Positions 1-10,823 of a DNA stretch of 59,732 nucleotides are shown here, piece after piece. Numbering within the stretch: the first letter of the stretch is position 1; every line of letters begins with the position of its first letter. Under the pieces are notes generated by a model that did not search any database, had not been told where the DNA came from, and saw only the letters and a list, made by a program, of their open reading frames with translations. A program made the position numbers and the translations under genes. Origin of the DNA: Acholeplasmatales bacterium (GTDB lineage Bacteria > Bacillota_I > Bacilli_A > Acholeplasmatales > Anaeroplasmataceae); assembly GCA_024698125.1 (NCBI GenBank), contig JAILRQ010000026.1, forward strand, positions 1-59,732, given 5' to 3'.

Positions 1-999
1 GAATTCAAAGGGACATATATTATATTCCTTCGCAAGCTCTTTTATAATATCTGGTGTAAATAAATTATATGAATTATAGGCATATACTAATGCCTCTTGA
101 AGCCTATCAAAATATCCCTTGGCATACTTACATTTAAGTGGATCACATACTGTTGTGTCATTAAGACAGCTTTTAGCCTTTGAGGTTAAGGATAAGGCCT
201 TAACCTTAAGTCCCTTATCTATAAGAAGGCGGAGGGATTCCTCAGCTACCCTTTTACCTGTAGATTTACCTGTAAGATAGAATAGCTTTTCTCTATCAGC
301 CTTCATAGACTTAAGCCCTGAAAAAATGGTCGCCATTGTTTTTCCTATTCCTGTAGGGGCAATAGCGTATAATATATTCTTATGGCTTAGGGTATAATAT
401 GAGGCCTTCATCATATCCCTTTGACCATCTCTTATTTTATCGTATGGGAAGCTTATAGATTTGATTGTATCAATTCTATCCTTTCTCTTCTCCTCAATAA
501 TATTTAGCCAATCAATATATTTTCTAAGGCTATCATAATAAAACTCACTAAGCTCATCTCTTGAAATTAAAACATCAAAATAGATGGTTTCATAGCTTCT
601 TGTGTTTATATATGTAAGCCTTAGCCTTATTGAAGGTAGGTCCTCTGCATCACAATACATATAGCCATAAAGCTTTAGCTGAGCTAGATGCTCACGGTGA
701 TAATCTATATCAATATCTGTAAGATTTAATCTTGTGGATTTTATCTCCTCAAGGATAGTTTCACCACTATCCTTTAATACTCCATCAATTCTTCCTGATA
801 GCTCTATTTCATAGTCATCTATTATAGTATTTGATTTAATAAAGTATTCCTTTATATCCTCGGCTTTATATTTATGCTGAAGATATTGGTGTGCCATTAT
901 TCCATCTCTTCCTGAGGCATTAGAAAAGAAGTCTGATGACAGGTCACCAGACGCGTATAGGAAATATGCAATTTCTCTTACACCAATACTTCTTTTCAT
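1..999 (-). CDS. Partial DinG/Rad3-type (XPD-like) helicase with N-terminal PD-(D/E)XK nuclease-like domain; runs off the left edge
   Basis: Reverse-strand ORF from ATG at 999, open to position 1, absent from the ORF track. My translation begins MKRSIGVREIAYFLYASGDLSSD and contains GRIDGVLKDSGETILEEIKST (nuclease-like GRIDG/EIK), APTGIGKTMATIF (Walker A) and a Cys-rich FeS-like stretch (C...CDPLKC). Confidence 0.75.
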   Translation of the reverse strand, partial: MKRSIGVREIAYFLYASGDLSSDFFSNASGRDGIMAHQYLQHKYKAEDIKEYFIKSNTIIDDYEIELSGRIDGVLKDSGETILEEIKSTRLNLTDIDIDYHREHLAQLKLYGYMYCDAEDLPSIRLRLTYINTRSYETIYFDVLISRDELSEFYYDSLRKYIDWLNIIEEKRKDRIDTIKSISFPYDKIRDGQRDMMKASYYTLSHKNILYAIAPTGIGKTMATIFSGLKSMKADREKLFYLTGKSTGKRVAEESLRLLIDKGLKVKALSLTSKAKSCLNDTTVCDPLKCKYAKGYFDRLQEALVYAYNSYNLFTPDIIKELAKEYNICPFEF

Positions 1000-1002
1000 A
1001 TA

Positions 1003-2241
1003 TTACTCCTTAGCTATATCTTTAAAGCTACATTCCTTATACAATACATTCGCATTACCCTTTATATATAGGTCGTAGAATGAACCCTCACATATGTTAT
1101 ATATACTAGGTCTTAAATCAAGATCCTTTTTAGGCCATGCTGTTTTGTTATGCCTATTAATTATAACATTTTCTAATTCTACATTTAAAATATTATCTCC
1201 TACAATAGTGATTCCATTCTCACTATCACATTTAATATTTTTAAATGATACATTATCTATTACTCCAAGAGATGAGCTTTCATCTCTTTTTATATTTGTA
1301 ATAGATATAGGCTCTCCTCTTCCCCACCAGTTAAGAGGGGATACCTGGTGGTTATCTATTGTAATGTTTTCAAACACTACATCTGATACACTACCACCAT
1401 CTCTTACCATTATAGATATTCCTCTATTAGTATCATAGATTTCTATATCATGGAAATAGATGTTTTTAAAGTCTGATACTGATTCTGTACCAAGCTTTAT
1501 AGCTGCAGATGTTGATTTGAATCTACAGTTATAGACCTCTACATTACAAACAGGGCCATACTCCTTAGCGTATGATGTAGATTTTAATACTACACAGTCA
1601 TCTGCAGAATAGATATCACAGTTTCTTATTATTATATTTTTAGAGTGGTCTGGATCTATTCCATCACAGTTTGTAAATATAGGGCTATTCTTTATAGTTA
1701 CTGAATCTATTAGAATAGTATCACATCCTACCATGTGTACTGTCCAGAATGCGCTCTTTCTAAGTGTTAGGTTTAATATTTTTATATTCTTACATTTTTC
1801 TAAATAAATAAGAGGTGTTCTTGGATAATATGCACCTTCAATATGGTATTTTGTAACCTTACCTAAAAATAGCTCCTCGCTTCCATCAATAATACCCTCT
1901 CCATCAAGTGTAATATTTTGTAGGTCATATCCAAATATGAAATAGCTATTAGGCTTACCATTATAGGTACAGTCCTCCCAGGTATTTCTTGTGATTATTT
2001 TATTTCCTGATTCAAAGGATTTAAAATCATCCTTATTATCACTAAGCTTAATTATAGCTCCCTTTTCTAAATATAGGCTTGTGTTGTCCTTTAAAAAGAT
2101 AGTACCACACTTATATAGACCCTCCTCTATAATAAGCCTATCACCATTTAGAGCACATTCCTCGATAGCCTTAGATAAAATTACGGCATCATTATGAATA
2201 CCATCCTTATATGGCTTATAGTCCTTAAAATACTTGTCCAT
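1003..2241 (-). CDS. Glycoside hydrolase family 28 (polygalacturonase-like)
   Basis: Parallel beta-helix repeats and GH28 motifs NCDGIDPDHSKN, SADDCVVLKS and GTESVSDFKNI. Confidence 0.88.
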   Translation of the reverse strand: MDKYFKDYKPYKDGIHNDAVILSKAIEECALNGDRLIIEEGLYKCGTIFLKDNTSLYLEKGAIIKLSDNKDDFKSFESGNKIITRNTWEDCTYNGKPNSYFIFGYDLQNITLDGEGIIDGSEELFLGKVTKYHIEGAYYPRTPLIYLEKCKNIKILNLTLRKSAFWTVHMVGCDTILIDSVTIKNSPIFTNCDGIDPDHSKNIIIRNCDIYSADDCVVLKSTSYAKEYGPVCNVEVYNCRFKSTSAAIKLGTESVSDFKNIYFHDIEIYDTNRGISIMVRDGGSVSDVVFENITIDNHQVSPLNWWGRGEPISITNIKRDESSSLGVIDNVSFKNIKCDSENGITIVGDNILNVELENVIINRHNKTAWPKKDLDLRPSIYNICEGSFYDLYIKGNANVLYKECSFKDIAKE

Positions 2242-2244
2242 AAG

Positions 2245-2448
2245 CTACCTCCTACCCTTATTCATTGCGTGATTTAAAATAAATGCCTGAAGCTCTATTA
2301 AAAGAATTAGAGCTGCAAAGCCTAATAGTACAAACATAGTAACAAGCCTATTATGCTCAACCTTCACCCATATAGCAAGTACTATAAGAGATACCATTAC
2401 TATATTTGCAAGTATTATTAAAAGAATTGATTTTACCTTTTGATTCAT
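2245..2448 (-). CDS. Small two-TM membrane protein, hypothetical
   Basis: 67 aa, two hydrophobic stretches, immediately upstream of the GH28 gene. Confidence 0.5.
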   Translation of the reverse strand: MNQKVKSILLIILANIVMVSLIVLAIWVKVEHNRLVTMFVLLGFAALILLIELQAFILNHAMNKGRR

Positions 2449-2502
2449 ATGTATCCTCTTTAATCTAGTATATCTTAACTATAACATATATTTTTAATTT
2501 TT

Positions 2503-2517
2503 TGTTCAGTTTGAACA
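2503..2517. promoter_or_regulatory. Candidate operator TGTTCA-GTT-TGAACA upstream of the GH28 operon
   Basis: Perfect 6+6 inverted repeat with 3-nt spacer in the intergenic region. Confidence 0.45.
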
Positions 2518-2582
2518 TTTAATTTTATTTTTAATAATTCTTCATTGTATCTACAAAGAAAAGCATTCCAGAAAATACAAGT

Positions 2583-3311
2583 TTAGTCATTTATAAACTT
2601 AGCATATAATTTAGTTTCTTTATAATTATATGTTTTCCTGTTATCATAATGATATTTATCCCAATATTCAATATCTTTTGCAGGAACTATATCCACATCA
2701 AAATCCCATTTATTCTGATATTCACTATCCTTATACCATCCATCAAATGTATATCCTTCTTTTGTAGGATTTTCTGGTATAAATGTAATTAAACTATTAT
2801 CATAATCATCTATCCAATAAATATCACCATCTACATAATATGTCACATTAGCATTATTCAGATAATATTCACTATTATCTATTTCTATATTTGAAGGTAA
2901 ATAGGTATAAAATTCGGGTGCTCCTTTTATACTACGTTCATTTAAACCATCACCAATAAACAAAACATTATTACCACTAAATGAAAGATCTTCGTATTCT
3001 ATATAATGTGTGATTATTATCTTCCTTTCTGGGTTACTTTGAATTTTCCCCCATTGTCTTGACGATATCCTGTCGTACATACCATAAACCTTATAACCAT
3101 CAAGATATTCAGGAATAATTATCACTTCTTTCTCGTCTCCAGAATCTGATAATTCTATAATTGCTGCCATCTCTTCCCCATCTTCTTTAATTATTAAATA
3201 CCTGAAATCACCACTTTCGTATAGTGTTCTTTTTTTACAAGAACTTAATAATACCAGTGGTAAAAATAATAAAATAATTAATATTATAATTTTCTTTTTC
3301 ATATCTAACAA
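2583..3311 (-). CDS. Lipoprotein with C-terminal InlB B-repeat-like (Listeria-Bacteroides repeat) domain
   Basis: Lipobox LLSSC; GYTFDGWYKDSEYQNKWDFD...TKLYAKF motif. Confidence 0.7.
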   Translation of the reverse strand: MLDMKKKIIILIILLFLPLVLLSSCKKRTLYESGDFRYLIIKEDGEEMAAIIELSDSGDEKEVIIIPEYLDGYKVYGMYDRISSRQWGKIQSNPERKIIITHYIEYEDLSFSGNNVLFIGDGLNERSIKGAPEFYTYLPSNIEIDNSEYYLNNANVTYYVDGDIYWIDDYDNSLITFIPENPTKEGYTFDGWYKDSEYQNKWDFDVDIVPAKDIEYWDKYHYDNRKTYNYKETKLYAKFIND

Positions 3312-3484
3312 ACCACCCTTATAGAATATTGTCTTGATGATGTCCTCCAGTCATCACTAAATAATCCAGAAGCTCCCTATCTTATAAATAACATATCTGA
3401 ATCTAAAACAAAAAAGTCTTCACAAACCTTCAATTTAATTCTAGCATAAAAGTAAGCAATATAAAACAACATCATATAAAAGAA

Positions 3485-3532
3485 AAAATGTTAATAAACA
3501 CTAATGCACTTTTAGTGTCTACTAACATTTTA
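3485..3532 (-). terminator. Terminator of gyrBA transcript
   Basis: Nested stems AAATGTTA/TAACATTT and ACACTAA/TTAGTGT; T-tract on the minus strand (TTTTTTCTTTT). Confidence 0.75.
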
Positions 3533-3564
3533 TCATTTCAGTTTAAACCTCGTATTTTAATATT

Positions 3565-6102
3565 TTATTCTGCAGGAGCTTCCTCAAATTCACCCATTTC
3601 CTCATTTTCATCATGAGGTACTACGGCAATTGTTGAAACCTTTTGTCCAGGTCTTAGGTTAATTACTCTAACACCCTGTGTTGCACGGGAAGTAAGAGAA
3701 ATATCTGATGCTGCCATTCTAATTACTACTCCCTTGTTTGTAGTAATAATTAAATCTAGGCTATCTGCTATTGCTGTAAGAGATACTAAGTCTCCATTCT
3801 TCTCAGTGGCATTGAATGTCTTTACTCCCATTCCTCCACGAAGCTGTGAACGATATTCAGTCGCATTAGTTCTCTTTCCATATCCATTAGATGTAACTAC
3901 AAGGATTTGATCATCATCCTGATAAATCTTTGTAAGTCCAATTAGCTCTACTCCCTCTGGAAGAGTCATTCCTCTAACTCCAGCAGCAGATCTTCCAATC
4001 TTTCTTATTTGATCCTCATTAAATCTTATAGCCTTACCATTTGAAGCTCCAAGAAGGATTTCATCATGACCCTCTGTAACAATTACAGATAGAAGCTCAT
4101 CTCCATCCTTAAGCTCAATGGCGATAATTCCATTTGATCTAATATTTTGGAATTCAGCAAATGATGTTCTCTTTACTACACCATTCTTTGTTGCGAAGAA
4201 GAAATTCTTCTCCTTATCCTCTAAATCCTTAACTGTAGTTATGGTTTGAAGCTTTTCACCCTCACCAAGCTTTAATAGGTTTACTACTGGAAGTCCCTTA
4301 GCTTGTCTTGTACCCTCTGGTACCTGGTATCCCTTTATATCATAAATACGTCCAAGGTTAGTGAATACAATTAGGTGATCATGAGATGACATTGGAAGGA
4401 TATGATCAACTACGTCATTAGCGTTAGTCTTAATTCCTGTAACTCCAACTCCACCTCTATTTTGAGCACGATATACATCCTGCTTCATTCTCTTGATATA
4501 ACCGCTCTTTGTAACAGTGATTACAACATCCTCTACTGGGATTAAATCCTCATCCTCGATATTAAGGGCTGTAGATAGAGATAGCTCACTACGTCTCTTA
4601 TCTCCATACTTTTCCTTAATCTCAATAAGCTCATCACGAATGATTTGCATTCTACGCTCAGGAGATTCAAGGGTAGCCTTTAAATCCTCAACTGTCTTAA
4701 TTAGCTCATCATATTCCTGATAAGTCTTTTCTCTATTTAATCCTGATAATCTACGAAGCTGCATGTCAAGGATTGCTTGGGCTTGAATATCATCAAGACC
4801 AAATCTTGTCATTAGCTGCTCCTTTTCAGTACCATCTGTTGTACCTCTTATAACCTTGATGATTTCATCAATGTTATCTAGAGCAATCTTTAATCCCTCT
4901 AGAATATGTAGACGCTGCTCAGCCTTATCTAGGTCGAACTTAATACGACGTGTAATTACATCAAATTGATGCTTTAGATATACCTCTAGAGCCTTCTTTA
5001 ATGTAATACAGCAAGGCTTTCCATCAACAAGACAAATCATGTTAATACCAAATGAGATTTGAAGCTGTGTTAGCTTATAAAGCTTATTTAGTAATACCTG
5101 AGGATTTACGTCATGACGTACCTCAATTACAATCTTTGTTCCATTACGATCATTTGACTCATCACGTAGATCTACAATACCATCTACAAGCTTAAGCTTT
5201 GTAACCTCTCCAATACGCTCAATAAGACGTGCCTTATTAACTGTATATGGAATCTCACGTACTATAATAATGTGATGCTTTTGTGCTTGCTCTGCTTCTT
5301 CAATATCAACCTTAGAACGAATTACAATTGTTCCAAGTCCACTATCATAAGCATTCTTTAATCCAGCAGCACCAAGAACTAGACCTCCTGTAGGGAAATC
5401 TGGTCCCTTAATATATTGCATTAATCCATCAGTATCAATATCTGGATTATCCATTAATGCGATAACTCCATCAATAACCTCTCCTAGGTTATGTGGTGGA
5501 ATGTTTGTTGCCATACCTACGGCAATTCCCATTGAACCATTTACAAGTAGGTTAGGGAATCTTGCAGGAAGAATTGTTGGCTCTATTTCTGTTGCATCAT
5601 AGTTATCAATAAAATCTACTGTATTCTTATTGATGTCTCTAAGCATTTCCATAGAAATCTTAGACATACGTGCCTCAGTATAACGCATTGCGGCTGCACC
5701 GTCTCCGTCTACTGAACCAAAGTTTCCATGACCATCAACTAGCATATAACGGTAGTTAAATGGCTGTGCCATACGAACCATTGCATCATAAATAGATGAA
5801 TCACCATGTGGGTGATACTTTCCCATAACCTCTCCAACGATACGTGCAGATTTCTTATGAGCAGTGTTTGAATATACACCAAGCTGATTCATTCCATAAA
5901 GAATTCTACGTTGAACTGGCTTTAATCCATCACGTGCATCTGGAAGAGCACGTGCTACAATTACTGACATGGCATAATCAAGGAATGAGCTTTTAACCTT
6001 TTGAGTAATCATGACAGGCTCTACCTTGTCATGCTCCTCCTTAATTATTTCCTCTTCAGTAAGATTTTCATCATTTAAATTATTTGTGTTATTATTTTCC
6101 AT
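3565..6102 (-). CDS. gyrA: DNA gyrase subunit A
   Basis: [39 protein letters not shown], GyrA C-terminal beta-pinwheel repeats. Confidence 0.98.
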   Translation of the reverse strand: MENNNTNNLNDENLTEEEIIKEEHDKVEPVMITQKVKSSFLDYAMSVIVARALPDARDGLKPVQRRILYGMNQLGVYSNTAHKKSARIVGEVMGKYHPHGDSSIYDAMVRMAQPFNYRYMLVDGHGNFGSVDGDGAAAMRYTEARMSKISMEMLRDINKNTVDFIDNYDATEIEPTILPARFPNLLVNGSMGIAVGMATNIPPHNLGEVIDGVIALMDNPDIDTDGLMQYIKGPDFPTGGLVLGAAGLKNAYDSGLGTIVIRSKVDIEEAEQAQKHHIIIVREIPYTVNKARLIERIGEVTKLKLVDGIVDLRDESNDRNGTKIVIEVRHDVNPQVLLNKLYKLTQLQISFGINMICLVDGKPCCITLKKALEVYLKHQFDVITRRIKFDLDKAEQRLHILEGLKIALDNIDEIIKVIRGTTDGTEKEQLMTRFGLDDIQAQAILDMQLRRLSGLNREKTYQEYDELIKTVEDLKATLESPERRMQIIRDELIEIKEKYGDKRRSELSLSTALNIEDEDLIPVEDVVITVTKSGYIKRMKQDVYRAQNRGGVGVTGIKTNANDVVDHILPMSSHDHLIVFTNLGRIYDIKGYQVPEGTRQAKGLPVVNLLKLGEGEKLQTITTVKDLEDKEKNFFFATKNGVVKRTSFAEFQNIRSNGIIAIELKDGDELLSVIVTEGHDEILLGASNGKAIRFNEDQIRKIGRSAAGVRGMTLPEGVELIGLTKIYQDDDQILVVTSNGYGKRTNATEYRSQLRGGMGVKTFNATEKNGDLVSLTAIADSLDLIITTNKGVVIRMAASDISLTSRATQGVRVINLRPGQKVSTIAVVPHDENEEMGEFEEAPAE

Positions 6103-6120
6103 GATTTCCTCCTACCTTTA

Positions 6121-8124
6121 TCACATATCAATATTTGCATAAATAGCATTATCTTGAATGAATTCCTTACGAGGACCTACATCCTCACCCATTAGCATAC
6201 TAAATGTTTGATCCGCAAGCATTGCGTCATCCATTTGTACCTGCATTAATATTCTTGTCTTAGGGTCCATAGTTGTTTCCCAAAGCTGAGATGGATCCAT
6301 TTCTCCAAGTCCCTTATATCTTTGTACCTCAGGCTTTCCACCCATGACCTTCTTAAACATTTCTAGCTCCTCATCAGAGTAAGCATAGTTCATCTTCTTT
6401 CCAACATTAATTCTATATAATGGTGGTTTTGCAAGATATATATATCCTGCCTCAATAAGCTGTGGCATATATCTAAAGAAGAATGTTAATAATAGTGTTG
6501 CGATATGAGCTCCGTCGACATCGGCGTCGGTCATAATTACAATCTTATGATAACGAGCCTTTGTAATATCAAAATCCTCTCCAAATCCAGTACCAATAGC
6601 CTGAATCATAGAAACAATTTCATTATTTTGTAGGGCTCTATCCTGTCTTACCTTTTCAACATTTAAAACCTTACCACGTAGTGGAAGGATTGCTTGATAT
6701 TCTGAATCTCTACCAGACTTAGCAGAACCTCCGGCAGAGTCTCCCTCTACAAGATACATCTCACATTTTTCTGCTTCCTTAGAGTGACAATCAGCAAGCT
6801 TTGATGCCATCATTATTCCAGATAATGGTGACTTACGTGTAGTTTCTCTTGCCTTTTGTGCAGCCTCACGTGCACGAGATGCAAGAATAACCTTTTCAAC
6901 GATTGCCTTAGCCTCATTTGGATGCTCAAGTAGATATGTTTCAAATACCTCTCCTACAATTTGAGATGTAATACTTCTTACCTCACTATTTCCAAGCTTA
7001 GTCTTAGTTTGTCCTTCAAATTGTGGGTTAGGGTGCTTAATTGAAATAATTGCAGTTAGTCCCTCTAATGAGTCATCCTGCTTTAAATTATCCTTCTTAA
7101 GCATATTTTGCTCTGTTCCGTATTTCTTAATAACACGGGCAATAGCCATCTTAAATCCATCCTCATGATATCCTCCCTCATGAGTATGAATATTATTAGC
7201 AAATGAATATAGGTTAACTAGATAATCTGTTGTATATTGCATTGCAATTTCAACAGTAATACCATCAACCTCCTTATCAGCATAAACAACATCCTTATGA
7301 ACAGGAGTTCTTGATTCATTTAAGAACTTAACATATTCAATAATTCCACCCTCATAATAATATGAAGCTTCCTTATGATTTTCTGTAAACTCACTTCTCT
7401 TATCACGAATAGTGATTCTAAGTCCCTTATTTAAAAATGCTAGCTGCTGAATACGAGTTCTTAATGTTTCATAGTTATATGTTGTAGTTTCAGTAAATAT
7501 TTGGGCATCAGCCTTAAATGTTACCTCAGAACCATTCTCTAAATCTGTAGGTCCTAAATCCTTTAAAGGCTCAACTGTAATTCCACGAGCAAACTTAATA
7601 CTATAAAGCTCATGATTACGTCTAACCTTAACCTCCATCCACTCAGATAGAGCATTAACAACTGAAGCACCTACTCCGTGTAGTCCTCCGGAAACCTTAT
7701 AAGATCCTCCACCAAACTTACCTCCGGCATGAAGTACTGTAAATATTGTTTCAACTGTAGACTTACCAGTCTTAGGGTGAATTGCTGTTGGCATTCCACG
7801 TCCATTATCTGTAACCCTAATAATCTCTCCTGGTAGCATATCTACCTCAATATGATTACAGAATCCTGCCAAAGCCTCATCAATAGAGTTATCTACAATT
7901 TCCCATACTAAATGGTGTAGTCCTCTTTCTGATGTAGAACCAATATACATACCTGGTCTTTTTCTAACTGGATCTAGTCCCTCAAGTACTTGAATTTGAG
8001 TTTCATCATAAGCCTCAGAAGCCTTCTCCTTAGTATTAAAGTCCATAGCCTTTAATACATTAGAGGAAACATCCTTTTCTTCTAGCTTAATTTGCTCTTC
8101 TTCATTCTTTAATTCCTCAGCCAT
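6121..8124 (-). CDS. gyrB: DNA gyrase subunit B
   Basis: [61 protein letters not shown]. Confidence 0.98.
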   Translation of the reverse strand: MAEELKNEEEQIKLEEKDVSSNVLKAMDFNTKEKASEAYDETQIQVLEGLDPVRKRPGMYIGSTSERGLHHLVWEIVDNSIDEALAGFCNHIEVDMLPGEIIRVTDNGRGMPTAIHPKTGKSTVETIFTVLHAGGKFGGGSYKVSGGLHGVGASVVNALSEWMEVKVRRNHELYSIKFARGITVEPLKDLGPTDLENGSEVTFKADAQIFTETTTYNYETLRTRIQQLAFLNKGLRITIRDKRSEFTENHKEASYYYEGGIIEYVKFLNESRTPVHKDVVYADKEVDGITVEIAMQYTTDYLVNLYSFANNIHTHEGGYHEDGFKMAIARVIKKYGTEQNMLKKDNLKQDDSLEGLTAIISIKHPNPQFEGQTKTKLGNSEVRSITSQIVGEVFETYLLEHPNEAKAIVEKVILASRAREAAQKARETTRKSPLSGIMMASKLADCHSKEAEKCEMYLVEGDSAGGSAKSGRDSEYQAILPLRGKVLNVEKVRQDRALQNNEIVSMIQAIGTGFGEDFDITKARYHKIVIMTDADVDGAHIATLLLTFFFRYMPQLIEAGYIYLAKPPLYRINVGKKMNYAYSDEELEMFKKVMGGKPEVQRYKGLGEMDPSQLWETTMDPKTRILMQVQMDDAMLADQTFSMLMGEDVGPRKEFIQDNAIYANIDM

Positions 8125-8129
8125 TTTAC

Positions 8130-9167
8130 TTACTCCTTTTCAATATATATTATTTGTGCCTTCATCTTTAAGGCATTTGGTATTAAATCAATAGATGTAG
8201 TTGTAATAAATGTTTGATTCTCATTTATTAAAAACTTCACCAAAGCTAAAACTCTATCATTATCTAGCTCAGAAAAAACATCATCTAGTAATAAGCAAAT
8301 ATTATTACCAAATAGCTCCCTCATATAATAAAATAATGATATTTTTAGGGATAATACAATACTTCTTACCTGTCCCTGTGAGGAATAGGAAATCGCATTA
8401 TTATCATTTATCATAAATAAAAGATCATCTCTATGAATACCCTTACTAGTAGATTTAGTAACAATATCATATTCTAATCTTTCCTTATAAACACTATCAA
8501 AGTCATCATATTTAACTGATGGCATATATTTTAAATACAGATCCTCACCATAAAGATCCTTATGTATTTTTTTAATATATCTATTTAAATTATTTATAAA
8601 ATCCTCACGATATTTATAAATAATCTTATTAGCTTCAATAAGCTCATCTGTTATTACATTTAAAATAACAGCCTTATTTTTATCATAATTTTTTAGTATC
8701 TCGTTTCTTTCCTTTAAAAGCTTATTATATTTATTTATTTCATAAATATATTTCTTATTTATAATTGAAAGCTCCGTATTTAAAAATTGTCTTCTATCTG
8801 TTTTACTTCCATAAACTAAGTTTAAGTCTGATGGTGAAAACATGATAGCCTTAATATTACCAATAAAATCACTTATTTTTTTATATAAAACATTATTAAT
8901 TAAAAGCTGCTTACCAGTTTTTGAAATAATCATCTTATATTTTTTATTTTCATTTATTTCAATAACACCAAAATCCTTACCCTCTTTAATAATATTTTGC
9001 ATATCATTAGTTCTATGGCTCTTGGCTTTACTTATTAAATAAATAGATTCTAAAATTGTTGTTTTACCACAAGCATTAGGTCCTACTAAAATAACAAGAT
9101 TATTATTAATATTTAAGGTAGTATCATCATATAATCTAATATTTTTTAAATGAATATTATTAATCAA
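8130..9167 (-). CDS. recF: DNA replication/repair protein RecF
   Basis: [15 protein letters not shown] Walker [12 protein letters not shown] Walker B, syntenic position. Confidence 0.95.
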   Translation of the reverse strand: MINNIHLKNIRLYDDTTLNINNNLVILVGPNACGKTTILESIYLISKAKSHRTNDMQNIIKEGKDFGVIEINENKKYKMIISKTGKQLLINNVLYKKISDFIGNIKAIMFSPSDLNLVYGSKTDRRQFLNTELSIINKKYIYEINKYNKLLKERNEILKNYDKNKAVILNVITDELIEANKIIYKYREDFINNLNRYIKKIHKDLYGEDLYLKYMPSVKYDDFDSVYKERLEYDIVTKSTSKGIHRDDLLFMINDNNAISYSSQGQVRSIVLSLKISLFYYMRELFGNNICLLLDDVFSELDNDRVLALVKFLINENQTFITTTSIDLIPNALKMKAQIIYIEKE

Positions 9168-9375
9168 GATTTATTTCCAAATCTTCTACCTTAACTACAT
9201 CACCTGGATATAATTTTCTACCTCTTCTAGTTTCTCTTTCACCATTAACTAAAACAGTATTTTCTTGAAGATAATATTTAATTTCTCCACCAGATGAAAT
9301 AATACTTTCTACTTTTAGTAGCTGCTGTAAAGTTATGAATTCACCTTTAATTTTTACGTTTTCCATCATAATCAC
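9160..9375 (-). CDS. yaaA: S4-domain RNA-binding protein YaaA-like
   Basis: S4 motif GGEIKYYLQENTVLVNGERETRRGRKLYPGDVV between dnaN and recF; overlaps the recF start. Confidence 0.9.
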   Translation of the reverse strand: MIMMENVKIKGEFITLQQLLKVESIISSGGEIKYYLQENTVLVNGERETRRGRKLYPGDVVKVEDLEINLD

Positions 9376-9514
9376 CTATGCCTACTCATATATTATACCA
9401 CAAATTTTCAAAAAATAGCCTATTTTTTCCATTTTAGTAATAAAAATAAAATAACACTTAATTATATAAAAAAAGCCTTAAACGCGTAATTTAAGGCTTT
9501 AAAACTTATTTGTA

Positions 9515-10654
9515 TTATAAATTAACTGGTAAAATGATTTGAAGAAGGTTAGTTGTATTAGTTCCCTTTACTACAAAAGGCTTAACATTTCCAGATAATT
9601 CAATGATTATTTCATAATCAGTAAATGATCTTAATGCATCTAGCATATATTCTGAATTAAATCCAATTTGGAATTCCTCAGCTGCATCAATTTCATTAGC
9701 AATAACCTCTTCCTTTGCATCTCCTACCTGAGAGTTAGAAGTTGAAATTTCAATATTTTGATTCTTACTAATATTAAGCTTTACTGTAGAATATGTTAAT
9801 TCTCTATTCTTTTCAGTATCATGAGGAGATACAATAGATACACGCTCAATTGCTTGTACTAAATCATCCTTATTAAACTTTAATGTCGCAAGATATGATG
9901 TAGGTATTACTCTTTGTGTATCTGGGAATTGTCCATCAATTAATCTTGTTTGGAACATTACATTATTATACTTAAATAATACCTTATTAGATTCAAAGTA
10001 AACATTAATTGTTTCATCATTATTATCAATAATCTTTAATAATTCATCTAATGACTTAGAAGGTATTACAATATTAAAATCATTATATGAATCATTTAAA
10101 TTAATTTTCTTTTGAGCAAGTCTATATGAATCTGTACCAACACATGTTAATTCATTATTAACTAGCTTAAAATTAACTCCTGTAAAAATTGGTCTCTTTT
10201 CAGACTTTGCAGTTGCAAATCCTGTTTCTCTAATAATTGACTTAATTAAAGATGTTTCAAGTGATAATGGATTTTCAAGTGTTACAAAATCAATTGAAGG
10301 ATAATCCTCATAATTCATAACTCTTAGCTTATATTCTCCTCTATCAACCTTTATATATAATTGATTATCATCTAATAGCTGTAAAATAACCTTCTTAGAA
10401 TTAACCTTTCTTATAATATCTATAAAGAACTTACCATTAATTAAGCACTTACCTGGCTCTTCAATATTTAATGATTTATCCTCAATCATTACCTCAATAG
10501 ATATATCCATATTAGATGTAGTTAAGAACATGTTCTGACTTGTTACATCCATCTTAATACCATATAAGCTTGGCATTGATGTTTTAGATGGTAATCCTCT
10601 TGATACTATATTTAAGTTTTCTAAAAATACATCACGATCAATTGTTAATTTCAT
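9515..10654 (-). CDS. dnaN: DNA polymerase III beta clamp
   Basis: Sequence and synteny next to dnaA; FTGVNFKLVNNELTCVGTDSYRLA. Confidence 0.97.
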   Translation of the reverse strand: MKLTIDRDVFLENLNIVSRGLPSKTSMPSLYGIKMDVTSQNMFLTTSNMDISIEVMIEDKSLNIEEPGKCLINGKFFIDIIRKVNSKKVILQLLDDNQLYIKVDRGEYKLRVMNYEDYPSIDFVTLENPLSLETSLIKSIIRETGFATAKSEKRPIFTGVNFKLVNNELTCVGTDSYRLAQKKINLNDSYNDFNIVIPSKSLDELLKIIDNNDETINVYFESNKVLFKYNNVMFQTRLIDGQFPDTQRVIPTSYLATLKFNKDDLVQAIERVSIVSPHDTEKNRELTYSTVKLNISKNQNIEISTSNSQVGDAKEEVIANEIDAAEEFQIGFNSEYMLDALRSFTDYEIIIELSGNVKPFVVKGTNTTNLLQIILPVNL

Positions 10655-10659
10655 TTTTT

Positions 10660-10823
10660 AAAAAATCCTCTCTTTTATTTATTTTATTATTAATATTATT
10701 ATCATTATTATAAGCAATGTGGATATGTGGAAAACTCTAAAATTTTCCATCAAATCGGCCTATTTTATTATACCATAAATTGTTAGTTTTATGAAGATAA
10801 TATGTGGTTAAAATGTGGTTAAT
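10660..10823. other. oriC: dnaA-dnaN intergenic part of bipartite oriC (DnaA boxes plus AT-rich trinucleotide tract)
   Basis: Near-consensus DnaA boxes TGTGGATAT (10718), TGTGGAAAA (10726) and TGTGGTTAA (10803, 10814); AT-trinucleotide tract at about 10681-10713. Confidence 0.7.
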
